Notes: generated by a model from the letters alone, not told the origin. A stretch of DNA of 64,000 bases from SR1 bacterium human oral taxon HOT-345 (GCA_003260355.1 MPSQ01000001.1:496001-560000); one strand, 5' to 3'; counted from the first letter of the stretch, positions 25,021 to 36,074 are shown. Translations and numbers: made by a program.

Positions 25021-25309
25021 TGTGGTGGGGAAAAAGAAATAAAAATTGGTCATAAAAAAACCAACACTGATGTATATACTAATATTTAGCTTGAACACAA
25101 GAGATTTTATATCAAAATCTGAGATTTGCGAGACTTTTTGCCTCGCTTCTGCCTGAGGGAAAGCGTCAGACTTTTAAAACTTTGGAGAGGAAGGGGAAAA
25201 ACGCTATGCATCGTGCAATACTTTCCCTAAATGTTACTCAGAATGGGCTTGCTTTTCGTGTTGAAATGGCTAGTGTTGTCTTTAGTTTTATTTTCTTTTT
25301 TGAATGCCG

Positions 25310-26110
25310 ATGAAAAAAGAGGAACTTTTGAAAACTACCTTTATCTGCACGACGATTTTGGTCAGTGTTATTTTCTTTTGAATAAATCTTTGAAAGATGA
25401 GAGCTCCTGCACCAGTCATTTCTCAGGGAGAACTCCAGCAAAACGTCAACGCACTGAGCGTGCAAGGGAAAGGAGAGGTATATGCTGCTCCTGATATGGC
25501 AACCCTCAGCATTTCCCTTTCAAAAACTGCCCCAACAACGAAAGAAGCACAGAATTTCGTTGCGACTAAGATGAGTGAGGTGCAATCACTGCTCAAGAAC
25601 TTCCCGATTAAAGCCGAAGATATTCAGACGCAGAATATTACGATCGGGACGGAGTATGATTATGGGTTTGGAGGAGGAGAAAGGAAGGTAAAGGGCTATA
25701 CTGCCACCTACGCCATGGCTCTCACTCTTCGCGAGCTCGATGCCAAGAAGGCAAAAGTGCTAGAAGATCTCATCAACACCCTCTCTGGTATTGAAGGAGT
25801 GGGTATTGAAAGCCTCAGCTATGATATTAGAGATAAAACTGAGTTATTTCGTCAGGCGAGATCGCTTGCCATGGAAAAAGCAAAACAGAAAGCTAAGGAA
25901 CTCGCAAAGCTTGGAGGCGTTCGTATCGGCAAGCCTATAGCGCTCTCTGAAGAGGTTGATGCTACGCCATTTTTTGCTAGAAAGGCGATGGCTTCTCAGT
26001 CTAATGTAGCTTTTGCTGATGAAGCGTCCGCGGAAGAGGGAACTTCAACGATTGCGCTTGGACAGCTCAAGGTTTCGGTGGCAATCAATGTAAGCTACCC
26101 TCTTATGTAG
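25310..26110 (+). CDS. SIMPL (DUF541) domain membrane protein
   Basis: The 266-residue protein has an N-terminal membrane helix (about residues 8-25, TTFICTTILVSVIFF) followed by a SIMPL domain. That domain starts at LSVQGKGEVYAAPDMATLSI, includes IQTQNITIGTEYDYGFGG and KVKGYTATYAMALTLRELD, and ends with a helical segment AMEKAKQKAKELAKLGGVRI and LGQLKVSVAINVSY. The family includes YggE/BP26-type envelope proteins linked to oxidative stress or to ring-like assemblies. Its reaction is unknown. A standard-code reading would start at 25397 and lose the membrane helix; two UGA codons (Gly) between 25310 and 25397 restore it. A terminator follows at 26138-26181. Confidence 0.85.
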
Positions 26111-26137
26111 GGCAATTGGGAAGAGAAAAAAGTTTTG

Positions 26138-26181
26138 AAAGCTGGGAGTGATGCTGGGTTGGGCTTCCTTTCAGCTTTTTT
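26138..26181 (+). terminator. Terminator after the SIMPL gene
   Basis: AAAGCTG (26138-26144) pairs with CAGCTTT (26172-26178) followed by a T run. The rest of the 26111-26433 gap holds only a G-rich segment and the next promoter. Confidence 0.6.
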
Positions 26182-26369
26182 GGTAAACTTTAGCTCAATC
26201 TAGCACTACTTTGCACTCAGGTGGTGCTGGAGTGAGGCAAGATGAGAGGGGCTTGCGAAGTGGAGGGGAGATTTTTCCTTGATCTTTGGGTATTTTGATG
26301 ATTTTAGTCAGATTTTTTGTTTTTTTTTGAAAATGTAAAGTCCTATCTTTCGGGAGAGAGGAGAAAAAG

Positions 26370-26398
26370 TTGAAGTTTCAAGATTTTTGTGCTATACT
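26370..26398 (+). promoter_or_regulatory. Promoter of the TPR gene
   Basis: TTGAAG (26370-26375), 17-base spacer, TATACT (26393-26398), 35 bases before the ATG. Confidence 0.65.
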
Positions 26399-26433
26399 TA
26401 GGAAATGATTTATTTCTTTTCTCCAAGCTAGCC

Positions 26434-27057
26434 ATGGTCTACATTCCAGAGAGCCTTATTGATGAGATTGAGGAGCTAAAAGAGCTCTGAAAGTTTGACG
26501 AAGCCATCAACCTCGTCAACTCGATCCTGTCTCGCGACCCTCGCAATGAGGATGCTATTTTACAGATTGCAGATATTCAATACCGCAAGGGTGAAATAGG
26601 AAAAGCTGACAAAGCCGTTGATTTTCTTAACGCACAAAAGAAGCATAATGACCCTTTGGGGCTCTACATTAAGGGGCTTTTGGAAATGGAGAAGAATAAT
26701 CGGAAAGAAGCAAGAAAATATCTCTCAAAAGCGATGGAAATGACCAATGGAACGAATCATGAGATCCTAAGATGTTATGGGCTTTGTGAGTATTGGTATG
26801 GGAACAGGTCGAAAGGGCTCGAGTATCTGAAAGATGCTTTCGCCTTGGACTGCAAAGATGCTGAAGTGATTTACAATCTGATCCAGATGTACATTCTCGA
26901 GCAAGAATACAAGAAAGCTCAGGAAATGATTAGCTACTTCAACAAGCATCAAGCCTCGCTCAAGTTTGTGGACAAGAAGCTTGACTTCTATCTAACGAAG
27001 ATCTCTTTGTTTGAGAAGTTTATCAAGGCGAAGAAGCTTTTCCAACTGAGAAAATAA
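26434..27057 (+). CDS. Tetratricopeptide-repeat protein, 207 residues
   Basis: The product is almost entirely paired helices with TPR-like spacing of about 34 residues: GKFDEAINLVNSILSRDPRN, EDAILQIADIQYRKGEIGKA, PLGLYIKGLLEMEKNNRKEA, HEILRCYGLCEYWYGNRSKG and AEVIYNLIQMYILEQEYKKA. TPR domains act as scaffolds for protein-protein contacts. There is no signal peptide or membrane helix, so it is presumably cytoplasmic. One UGA encodes Gly before KFDEA, within the first repeat. It has its own promoter and lies 36 bases before ftsX, so the two are probably co-transcribed. The partner is unknown. Confidence 0.8.
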
Positions 27058-27093
27058 ATCAGACTTCCTTTATTTTGTATTGACTATCCTCTT

Positions 27094-28026
27094 ATGAAAA
27101 CGAAACACTTTGGATTAAATCTTATTAAATCCGACACGAAGACGTTGCTCAAGTCGTATCGCATTCCATTGATTCTGATTAGCATCCTGATGGGAGTATT
27201 ACTCTTTGTCATGAATGTTTTCCTCGCTGGAGCGCTCTACGGGAATAGTTTTAATCTCCAGATGAAAGAGAAACTTGGGGTTTATCTCTATCTCAGCGAT
27301 GCTGCTACTCAAGATCATACTGATGCTGCGCTTAAGTCTGCATTGGAAGAGAAAGGATTGAAAGTAGATTATGCCTCTAAGCAAGAATCGCTTGAGTTTG
27401 TAGAGAAAAGGATCCCTGATCTAACAAGCACCCTCAGGAAATACAACCTTGAGAATCCGCTACCTGCAACGCTCTATGTAAGGTATGGAGATCAGAATGA
27501 GTTTGCTGCGATGAAAGGAGTCCTTGAAAACTACAAGACTCAAATCCTGAATATGGACGATCTCTCTGACAATGCGATCAAAACTCAAGAAAAAAGAGTG
27601 CTGAACGTGATCAATCTCTCTAATTTTTTGCAGAGTTTTGCGTATTTTGTGGTGCTAGCGCTTGTGCTTACGATTATTGCTTTTGCGATTTTCTTCTTGA
27701 AGACGATCTTTTCACATTTTATAGAGGATATTCAGGCAAAGAAGCTCTTGGGTGCTACGTCTCGTCAGATTGTGCAACCGTTTCTGAATGTGATCTTTAT
27801 GAGCTTGAGTTTTGCGTTCGTGCTTGCGATTGTTCTCCTCGTAGGTGGATTGATTCCGCTTGATTCCTATCTCTCTGCTCTCTTTGGGTTTGATCTCTTT
27901 GGGTATTTGTCAGGGTTAGCGATTGATTTGCTCGCGGTTGGAGTAATCGAGATTGGAGGAATTATGTTGCTCCTCCTCTGCATCTCTTACCGTTTCGTAA
28001 TGAGGCTTCATAGGAAGTTGAAGTAA
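27094..28026 (+). CDS. ftsX: Cell-division ABC-like permease FtsX
   Basis: FtsX with the ATPase FtsE couples septation to activation of peptidoglycan hydrolases. The 310-residue protein shows the family layout: a cytoplasmic start, TM1 (about 25-48, IPLILISILMGVLLFVMNVF), an external loop with KLGVYLYLSDAATQDHTDAA and SKQESLEFVEKRIPDL (the PLD region), then three C-terminal membrane helices. The FtsX-type segment EDIQAKKLLGATSRQIVQPF sits between TM2 and TM3. No ftsE lies next to it; the upstream neighbour is a TPR gene, which is an unusual pairing. It contains no UGA codon at all, unlike most neighbours of this length. Confidence 0.85.
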   Translation: MKTKHFGLNLIKSDTKTLLKSYRIPLILISILMGVLLFVMNVFLAGALYGNSFNLQMKEKLGVYLYLSDAATQDHTDAALKSALEEKGLKVDYASKQESLEFVEKRIPDLTSTLRKYNLENPLPATLYVRYGDQNEFAAMKGVLENYKTQILNMDDLSDNAIKTQEKRVLNVINLSNFLQSFAYFVVLALVLTIIAFAIFFLKTIFSHFIEDIQAKKLLGATSRQIVQPFLNVIFMSLSFAFVLAIVLLVGGLIPLDSYLSALFGFDLFGYLSGLAIDLLAVGVIEIGGIMLLLLCISYRFVMRLHRKLK

Positions 28027-28431
28027 GAAGATTAGATCACAGTAGAACATCATAAAAGAAGAAAAAATCTGATCTTTTCGGTGGGGTGGATCGCTTGGAT
28101 AGCGAGAAACTCCACTTTTTTTGGATTTATAGGAGGGACAGGAGGACGAGCATAGAGGAAGATTTGATGCTACTGGTGTGCGCGAAGGAGAAAACGCTAA
28201 TTTTCTAACTGTTCCCGTCTGCGCGAGGGGTGCAACGATCATTCTCTAAGGGGGCTGGTCTGCGCGAGGGAGGCGAAGAGGAGGTTTACTGGAGGACGGA
28301 GGACACCCTTTGGAGGAGATCAGATTTTTCTGTTTTTTTTAACACGATAAGATATAAAAAAGGGAAAGAAAACTTGCTAAAATAAGAAAAGTTTCTATAC
28401 TAGAAGGTAAGTTTTATCTTCCCTTTTTGCT
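28027..28431. other. 405-base gap with GA-rich, degenerate 41-base repeats
   Basis: No convincing gene is seen. The DNA is G/A rich on the plus strand, unlike its surroundings. Related sequences centred on GCGCGA recur at about 28177, 28218 and 28259, i.e. 41 bases apart, and two of them share the same 12 bases. The end of the gap holds one copy of a common decamer (28320-28329) and the promoter of the next gene. Confidence 0.5.
28374..28401 (+). promoter_or_regulatory. Promoter of the acyltransferase-ligase fusion gene
   Basis: TTGCTA (28374-28379), 16-base spacer, TATACT (28396-28401), 30 bases before the ATG. Confidence 0.6.
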
Positions 28432-31089
28432 ATGCAACGAATTACCAAGCTTTTTCTCTGGATGATGAAAGCGCGCTACACGATTAGTGTGAAGCATTTT
28501 CCAAAGCTCGATCCAGAATACAACTATTTCATTCTGCCGAATCATATCGCGTATTTGGATCCTGTGCTATTGTGGGCGATGTTTTATCCGGAGAGGAAGC
28601 TGAGACCGGTAGCAACTTCGAGGTTTGCGGAGAATTTCTTTTTGAGGTGGCTATTTCGCTGGATTGGGACGATCAGCATCGTCGAGATGGCAAGAGAGAA
28701 GAAAGGATTAGCACCGAGAGAAGAGAAGCTCAACTCAGCCATGGAAGCTTTACAAGAAGCGTTGGCGCAGGGGGATTCGGTATTGCTGTATCCGTCTGGG
28801 CAACTAGCGGGGCAAGGGTTTGAATCGCTGTGAGGGAAGAGAGCTGCGTATCAGACGGTGCAAGGATTAGGAAAAAAGACAAGAGTTTTGCTTGTAAGAA
28901 CCAGAGGGCTCTGGGGAAGTATTTGGTCGAACGCTTGGACAGGAGAGACACCGAGTTTGGTCGGGGGGATTGTGAAAGGGCTTTTCTATCTGCTAGCAAA
29001 TGGGTTTGTTTTCTCACCAAGGAGGAAGGTTGAGCTGGAGTTTTGTGATATGACGGAAGAAGTCAAACAAGCGAGCAAAGAAGGATTAGAGGTTTTCAAT
29101 CAGACTTTAGAAGCGTTTTATAACGGGAAAGGGGAAGAGAAGGTAAAATACATTCCTCACTTTTTCTACTACAACGATGTTGAAGGGAAAGTGTTGCCTG
29201 CACACGTGAGAAATTCTGTAGAGGATCTCCAAGCAGTGAATGGCTATGAAGGATTTGAGTTTGCTGAGGAGGTCGTAGCGACGGTTTGTGCCGAGCTAAG
29301 GAGGATTAGGGAGTTACCTCAGCAAGCAGAGATTACACTAGAAAGTAATCTGATTTTGGATCTGTATTTAGATTCGCTTGATATGGCGGAGATCAAGAAT
29401 TTCATCCTGACTCGCTATGCAGGAGCATCAAACACTCCCCTTCTAGAACTGAAAACGGTTGCGGATTTGGTAGCGATGGCGATGGGGAAAACCGCAAATG
29501 AAAAATCTGATTTCCCTCCTTGTGAATGGGAGCTAGAGAACAAGGAGTATTGCGAGCCTCAGAAGGAGTTTGATGAAGATATGACGATTTTGGAGCTGTT
29601 TAGGAAGCAATGGAAAGCTGATCCGGATGCAACGCAGAGCTATGATGTGATGTATGGGATGCAGAAGAGGAAAGACATTGTATTGAAATCGTTTTTGATT
29701 AGCGACTATCTGAAAGCTATCCCTGGGAAGCAGATTGGGATTATGTTGCCAGCGGTCGGAAGTATGAATGTATTGCTCTTGGCAGCATATTTGGCTGAAA
29801 AAGTGCCGGTAATGATGAACTGGACGCATCCTCAAAGTGCGTTTGCACACTGTGTCAAGTTTTCAAAGACAAAAAAGATTCTGACTTCAAAAGCGTTTTT
29901 CAACAAGCTCAATATTGAACGGCTGAAAGAGTATGAGTTTGTCTTTTTGGAGGATTTATTGAAGAAGATTCCGCTTTATCGCAAGCTCAAGGCTTTGGCG
30001 AAGAGCTGGGTATTCCCATTGCCTCCTCAGTCTAGTGAAGATCCTGCGGTCGTGCTTTATACCTCAGGAAGTGAGGCACTACCGAAAGCGGTGCCACTCA
30101 CCCACAAGAATCTGATTTCTAATCTGATAGGAGCATTGAGCATTATGCATATCAAGCAAGATGAAAGATTTTTCTGTTATTTACCACCGTTTCATAGTTT
30201 TGGGTTTACGGTAAATACAGTGTTTCCCTTGGTAGCGGGGTTTAGGAGTGTTAGCACGCCTGATCCTAACGATTCGCTGACGGTTGCCCAATTGATTGCT
30301 CATAGCAAACCTACTTTGCTTGCGACGACTCCGACCTTCTTGAGGAATCTTTTGAATGTTGCGAAAAATGAGCAGCTTGCATCACTGCGTTATGTGATTA
30401 CGGGAGGAGAGAAATGTTCGGAGAGTTTATTTGAGAGATTTAGGCAAGCGGTGCCTCATGGGGTGATTCTTGAAGGCTATGGGATTACTGAGTGTAGCCC
30501 GATCATTGCGATCAATCCGATTGAAAAGCAGAAAGCTCAATCGGTAGGGATTGCTGTAGGAAATGGTGAGCTTTGCATTCTGGATCTCAACACGCAAGAA
30601 GTATTGAAGCAGAATCAAGAAGGGATGATTTATTACTGCGGTCCGAATGTGTTCTCCGGCTATCCCGATCAGAGCATTGAAAGCCCATTCTGGGAGCAGG
30701 ATTGAAAGGTTTGGTATAGGACGGGAGATTTGGGCTATCGCGATAAGGATGGGTATCTCTACATTACCGGAAGGAAGAAAAGGTTTTTGAAGCTGTGAGG
30801 AGAGATGATTTCTCTGCCGTTTCTAGAAGGACTTCTCTTGGAGCAACGAGGGAATAGCGAAGAAGCGAATCTTGCACTTGAGGGGAAAGAGCATGAACAT
30901 GGGATTGAAATAACGCTCTTTGTGGTTGATCTGAAGATTAGCTTGAAAGAAGTAAATAGCTATCTGAGATCGAAAGGGGTTTCCAATCTGATTCAGGTTA
31001 ATCATATCAAGAAAATTGGTGCGATTCCACTCCTCTGAACAGGAAAGATTGACTACAAGGTCTTGAAAGGAATGATTGATGGGCATTAG
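28432..31089 (+). CDS. Fusion: PlsC-type acyltransferase + acyl-carrier domain + acyl-CoA/ACP ligase
   Basis: The 885-residue protein has three parts. Residues 1-220 are a glycerophospholipid acyltransferase: [11 protein letters not shown] carries a shifted HX4D motif and LYPSGQLAG the second box. Residues about 275-345 look like an acyl-carrier domain: [20 protein letters not shown], then [14 protein letters not shown] with the DSL phosphopantetheine serine, and [13 protein letters not shown]. Residues 370-885 are an AMP-forming ligase: [62 protein letters not shown], and a C-terminal Lys-bearing TGKIDYK. The architecture recalls E. coli Aas (lysophospholipid acylation with acyl-ACP synthesis) with a built-in carrier. 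It probably activates scavenged fatty acids and attaches them to lysophospholipid. Four UGA glycines. The 31090-31267 gap contains a terminator. Confidence 0.88.
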
Positions 31090-31140
31090 GGCATTAGGGC
31101 TTTAGTCTCGTTAGTCTCAATACTAAAAATAGAAAAAAAT

Positions 31141-31162
31141 CTGGGTCTAAACTCAGGTTTTT
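31141..31162 (+). terminator. Terminator after the acyl-ligase fusion
   Basis: CTGGGT (31141-31146) pairs with ACTCAG (31151-31156; one G-T pair), loop CTAA, then a T run at 31158-31162. Confidence 0.55.
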
Positions 31163-31267
31163 CTCTTTGAGGGAAGTGTGCACTCCCCTACTTTTCATTG
31201 AAATCCCTCTTGCTTTTTGAAAGGAATTCGTTGTAATGGCTTGGATTTTTAGCTTTAGGTTTTTGTC

Positions 31268-34200
31268 ATGACGAAAGATACCGCATCTTTTAAGGCGAAG
31301 CTCCAAGGAGGCTTTTTTTGATTTTGGATTAAGCAGTGGAGAGCAACGTTTCTGGTGCTAGGATTGATCGTGATGTTGGGATTAACTGCACTAATGAGTC
31401 TCCCAAAAGAGTCCTACCCTGAAGTTCAACTCGGAATGGTTTCTATTGCGACGGTGTATCCTGGAGGGAATCCTCGTGAGATTGATCAGCTTATCACACA
31501 GAAGATTGAGAAGAAGATCAAGAATATGGATGGAGTGAAGAAGCTTACCTCGACCTCTCGCAAGAATGTTTCTTCTATCCTCGTCGAACTAACAGACAAA
31601 GTCAAGGCAACCGATATGAGTTCCAAGATTAAAGATGCAGTGAGTCAGCTTTCTTTTCCTGAGAATGTGGAATCTCCGACGGTTACTGAGATTGACACTC
31701 CTAAAGATAGGCTTTTTACGCTGCTCCTCTATGCTGAAAATCCTGCGATGGATCAGCACTACCTCAAGACCAAAGCTAATCAACTGAAAGCAGAACTGGA
31801 AGGAAAAGGTGCTATTGATACCATAGAGATCGAAGGAGGAAATAAGTATACTCTTGAGCTTCTGGTAGATAAACAGAGAATAGAAAGTCTTGGGCTTTCA
31901 CTTACTCAGATTGCTGGGCAGCTTCAATCCTTTACAAGCAATCAACCGCTAGGAAATCATCAACTCTGAACGATGAACTATGATTTTAGGATTGATGGAG
32001 AACTTAAGTCTGAGGAAGAACTGCAGGCATTGCCGATTTTATTGGGTGGAGGGAAGAGTATTCCGCTTGGTCAGCTCGCGGACATCAAGAAAGTCTATGA
32101 CGATAAAGATAGTATTCTCCGTGTCGGGACCAAAGAGAAAGGGATTGGAAAAGCTGCAGTTAGCCTAACGTTTAATAAAAAGGCGGGAGCCAGCATTCTC
32201 TCTAGTAGTAAGCAGGCGAAAGAAAGTATCGCAGCAGCTCTTAAAGATGCTGAATATGCTGAGCTGAGCTCTTTTTATACCTTGGATCTTGGTGCAGAAC
32301 TCTCCAAAGACTACAACAATCTAGCAGTCAATATGCTTAGCACGATGCTGATCGTCTTTTTGATTGTGGGATTTTTTGTCGGGGCGATGGAGTCTTTTGT
32401 GGCTACGGTTTCTATTCCTTTAGCATTTTTCGTGACGTTCTTTGTGCTGAACTATCTCGGATTGAGTCTGAATTTTTTGACTAATTTCTCACTGATTATT
32501 TGCCTAGGAATTGCTATTGATACGGCAACGGTAATCATTCAAGGGGCAAGTGAAAATATAAAACTCTGATTCTCTCCAATGCATGCGGCGTTGCTCTCTG
32601 TGAGAACGTATAAAAATTCGCTGATTTCTGGGACAGCTACAACGGTTATTGTTTTCGTTCCGATGCTGACTTTGCCAGGGATTATGGGGAAGTTTTTGTC
32701 CTTTATCCCGATCACGATCTTTATTACGCTTCTGGCTTCACTCTTTATCTCGCTTACGCTGACACCAGCACTTTTTTCAAAGTTTACTAAGAACGGGACG
32801 AACTACACCTCAAGCTCAGAGGATGAAAATCTCCTCAATCCTGAAGAACAAGCGCTGCTTGCAGACGACAGATCAGACAAAACTCAGCTTGAGAACGCTC
32901 AAGCCTCTGGGGTTCGTGAACGCATCTTTTCTGCGATGATCTCGCGATATGAGAGGACGCTGACTCCCCTCTTGAAAAGTGCTAAGACGAGGATTACTCT
33001 CATTCTAATTCCGATTATTCTCCTGATCATCACGGTTGTGTTTGTGAGTCCGAGAGTAGGGTTTTTGATGATGCCCAAAACGGATAACGAGTATCTTACG
33101 ATTGTTTTGTCTGCAAAGGAAGGGACTACTACAGAGACGCTCTATGCAAAGACCCAACAAACTGAATCCATCATTGGGAAGCTTCCTGAGCTAAGTAACT
33201 ACAGTTGGAAGCTAACAGATAATACGGCAACTTTGAGCATCCGCATTGTGCCAAAAGAAGAGAGAGAAAGAGACAGCTTTGCTATTGAAAAGGAGATTGA
33301 AGAGCAGCTTGCATTCTTGAAGCAAGAGGGAATTACGGTGGAATCCAAGGTGCAAAGTAATGGTCCAAGTGATGGTGCTGAGATTGGTATCAAACTTACT
33401 GCCAGTAGTATTGATGAGCTTACTGAACTCATACGTGTAGTTGAGGACTTCAAAACTTTTCTCAAAGGAGTGCCGTGAACTAAGAATGTAAAGAGCACTG
33501 CTGAAGAAAGTCCTGGAGAGTTTGTCTTTACCCTTGATAGACAAAAGTTAGCATTGCTGAATTTGACGCCAAGGAATTTTGCACCCGAACTTTATTTTTC
33601 ACTAAATGGTATCAAAGCTGGCTCTTTCACGGATAACGTTGAAACCCATGACCTCAAGATTAAATATGCAGACTTTACAAAAGAGGTCAGTCCTGACAAC
33701 CTCATGGGAAGCTTTTTCTCGACCCAACAAGGGAAGGTTGCCCTCGCGAGTGTCGGTTCCTATAGTTTTGCTCCTGCGATTAGCAAGATTTCAAGGGATA
33801 ACGGCACGATCACGATTTCTGTGCAATCAAATCTTGAGCAAGGGGCAAAGGCTGAAAACGTAAATGCTGCTCTCACACAATTTGCACAATCCTACAAATT
33901 CCCCAAAGGAGTCACTTATGCAAAAGGAGGAGAAACAGAAGATAATGCTGATCTCTTGAATGCGATGTTTATGGCGTTTTTGATTTCAATTATCGGGATT
34001 TTCGCTATTTTGGTGCTGCAGTTTGATAGCTATACTCAGCCGGGGATTATCCTCTATAGTGTGGTTATGGGATTTTTGGGAGCAACGTATGGACTCTGGA
34101 TCGTTGGGATTCCCTATGGAATGATGTTCTTGATCTGATTTATTGCTTTAACGGGAATCGTAGTAAATAATGCGATCATTCTCATTGATAGCGCAAATGA

Positions 34201-34948
34201 GAACCAGAAACTCGGCTACTCTAGACCGCAAGCCATCAAGGAAAGCGCAAAATCAAGGCTCAAACCGATTCTCAGCACGACACTGACTACGGTAATCTGA
34301 ATGGTTACCCTGACAGGAGACGGAATGTTTGCTCCGCTTGCATGGACGATTATCTTTGGATTGAGCGTGGCAACGATGATGACGCTATTTGTCATCCCAG
34401 CACTCTATGAAGATGAAGGAAAAATTAGATACCTCATTGCGAGAGTGATTCTGAAACCATTGGTAAAACTGATGCTCCCTACTACAGGACTCGGTATCGT
34501 ATGGGGACTTTCCACGATGTTTGGAACTCCACTCTTTACAGGAGCCTTTGCTATGCCGTTTTCGTTAGCATTTTTGATCGCGGGATTTTTAATGCTCAAC
34601 CGATACGGAGTGCAGTGCAATCTTCAGTGAACCCCATGAGTGGTGGAAAAGCTGATGAAGCTCCAACTTACTAATCAGCAAGGCACTGCTTTAAATAAAA
34701 AACAGCTGATAAAAAGAGTTTTCTTTAAGTGGGGGCTTTTGATTATGCCGGCACTCTTGGGAGCGGTTCTTTCTGGAGTGGCACAAGCAACGGGAATTGA
34801 AATGCTTTGAAGTATTGCTACAGCGATAGTAGCACTCCTCTACTTAATCATCTTACTTGGCAATCTTTATTCGGTCTGGACAAATGAGAAATATCAAACG
34901 TGGCGAGACAAACGAAGCGCTACGATGATGAAAAAACTTGATGATTAG
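31268..34948 (+). CDS. RND superfamily (AcrB/HAE1-like) membrane transporter, 1226 residues
   Basis: The protein has the RND two-fold plan. TM1 (LVLGLIVMLGLTALMSLP) is followed by a first porter domain (VYPGGNPREIDQLITQKIE and GVKKLTSTSRKN are family signatures), a helix bundle, a cytoplasmic hinge, then TM7, a second porter domain and a second bundle. GIAIDTATVIIQGASENIK lies in TM4, where proton-relay aspartates sit. ALTGIVVNNAIILIDSANEN is the matching stretch of the second half. The last ~100 residues add two more hydrophobic helices and a charged tail (WTNEKYQTWRDKRSATMMK) that resembles an RDD domain. Seven or more UGA codons encode Gly. No membrane-fusion or outer-membrane partner gene is adjacent, so it may work alone, perhaps on lipids or cell-surface material. 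Confidence 0.88.
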
Positions 34949-34985
34949 CATTCAAGAGGCGGAAATCCTTTCAAGAGAAGGTTAA

Positions 34986-35564
34986 CTAGGAAATAAAAAT
35001 CTGATTTTTTAACTCTTTCCTCAATGCTTTATAATGAGGACAAAACTTGGCTACAAGAGCTCGGAAACTCGTCTGATGGTGCTTGGCTAGCAGGTGGCAC
35101 GCCTCATGGGCAACAACATATTGCGTGAGCCTCGTCGGAAGATGCACGAGGGAAAGATTGAGCATAATGCGGTTATCATAGGTGCAGGATCCCCGTTTGG
35201 ACTGCACTTTTTTGATCGTGAGCGGAATAGGCGGGAAGCCAAGCTCACTGGCAAAGCGTTGCAGGAGCGGATTTGCGTAGTCAAAGAGTTCTTGTTTGAA
35301 GAAGGCAGTTCGCTGTTTTTGGTCCTTGATCGGGGGGAGGTCCGTTAGCGGGATTCTCTCGCCAAAGAGCAGAACGCCCTCAGGAGAAAAAATCTGATTT
35401 TTTTGCTTTTGGTCGGCTTTTTGCTGAAGCTTTTCTCCTAGAGTTTGCATTTTCTGGAGGAAGGCTTGATCGCCCTGCATAATAGACGGAATAATCAGGC
35501 AGACGCTCTCCCCTTCAAGCTTGGCATAGCCGTTGCGAATACCCTTTTTGTAGATGATTTTCAT
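34986..35564 (-). CDS. YgjP-like (DUF45/M48-related) zinc metallopeptidase
   Basis: The 192-residue protein has the YgjP/WLM-type zinc motif YVVAHEACHLLAKHH near residue 150, giving HExxH with a third His downstream, preceded by the conserved KKVQSKRGSCTYDNRIMLNL segment and followed by CPHYKALRKEL. Such proteins are small, soluble, often encoded near housekeeping genes, and their substrates are unknown. The length fits the family (about 170-240). There is no signal peptide. The C-terminus overlaps nothing and ends 38 bases after the convergent RND gene. It has no UGA codon. Confidence 0.85.
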   Translation of the reverse strand: MKIIYKKGIRNGYAKLEGESVCLIIPSIMQGDQAFLQKMQTLGEKLQQKADQKQKNQIFSPEGVLLFGERIPLTDLPPIKDQKQRTAFFKQELFDYANPLLQRFASELGFPPIPLTIKKVQSKRGSCTYDNRIMLNLSLVHLPTRLTQYVVAHEACHLLAKHHQTSFRALVAKFCPHYKALRKELKNQIFIS

Positions 35565-35652
35565 GGGTTGTAAGAAATAAACTGAGGAAGGATTATTCTT
35601 TTGCTTGCTCTTAGTTCTGTTCAGCTTCTCTTCAGGATGAGTGGGGAAAAGG

Positions 35653-36065
35653 TCTCTGGATTCCCATGCTTCACTCGCAATGACAGATTTGAAGCTTCTG
35701 AATTGTCATGTTTCGCTCGCAATGACGGTTTTGAAGCCGCTGGATTGCTACGCTCCGCTCGCAATAACAGGTTTGAAGTCTCTGGATTCCCATGCTTCAC
35801 TCGCAATGACAGATTTGAAGCTTCTGAATTGCCACGCTTTGCTCGTAATGACGGGTTTGAAGCTTCTGGATTGCCACGCTTTGCTCGTAATGACGGGTTT
35901 GAAGCTTCTGGATTGCCACGCTTCGCTCGCAATGACAGGTTTGAAGTCTCTGGATTCCCATGCTTCACTCGCAATGACAGGTTTGAGGTCTCTGGATTAC
36001 TTCACTTCGTTCGCAATGACGGGTTTGAAGTCTCTAGATTGCTTCACTTTGTTCGCAATGACGGC
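35653..36065. repeat. Tandem array of ten 42-bp repeats
   Basis: Nine complete 42-base units start at 35653, 35695, 35737, 35779, 35821, 35863, 35905, 35947 and 35989, and a partial tenth at 36031. Each carries a GGATT(G/C)C..GC(T/C)TC.CTCG(C/T)AATGAC core and ends TTTGAAG. There are no spacers, so it is not a CRISPR array. Because 42 is a multiple of three, several reading frames stay open across the array (35601-36173 plus, 35621-35974 minus), but they are compositionally repetitive and probably not genes. The core is close to a dispersed repeat (complement GTCATTGCGAG) familiar from many unrelated bacterial genomes. A diverged copy lies inside uvrA. Confidence 0.9.
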
Positions 36066-36074
36066 GGGAGAGGA

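Noticed and set aside
28858..30705. Separate acyl-CoA ligase gene starting inside the acyltransferase
   Set aside because: The 28432 frame continues through UGA (Gly) into it; the acyltransferase and ligase parts are one protein.
35653..36065. CRISPR array
   Set aside because: Units abut without spacers and no cas gene is near.
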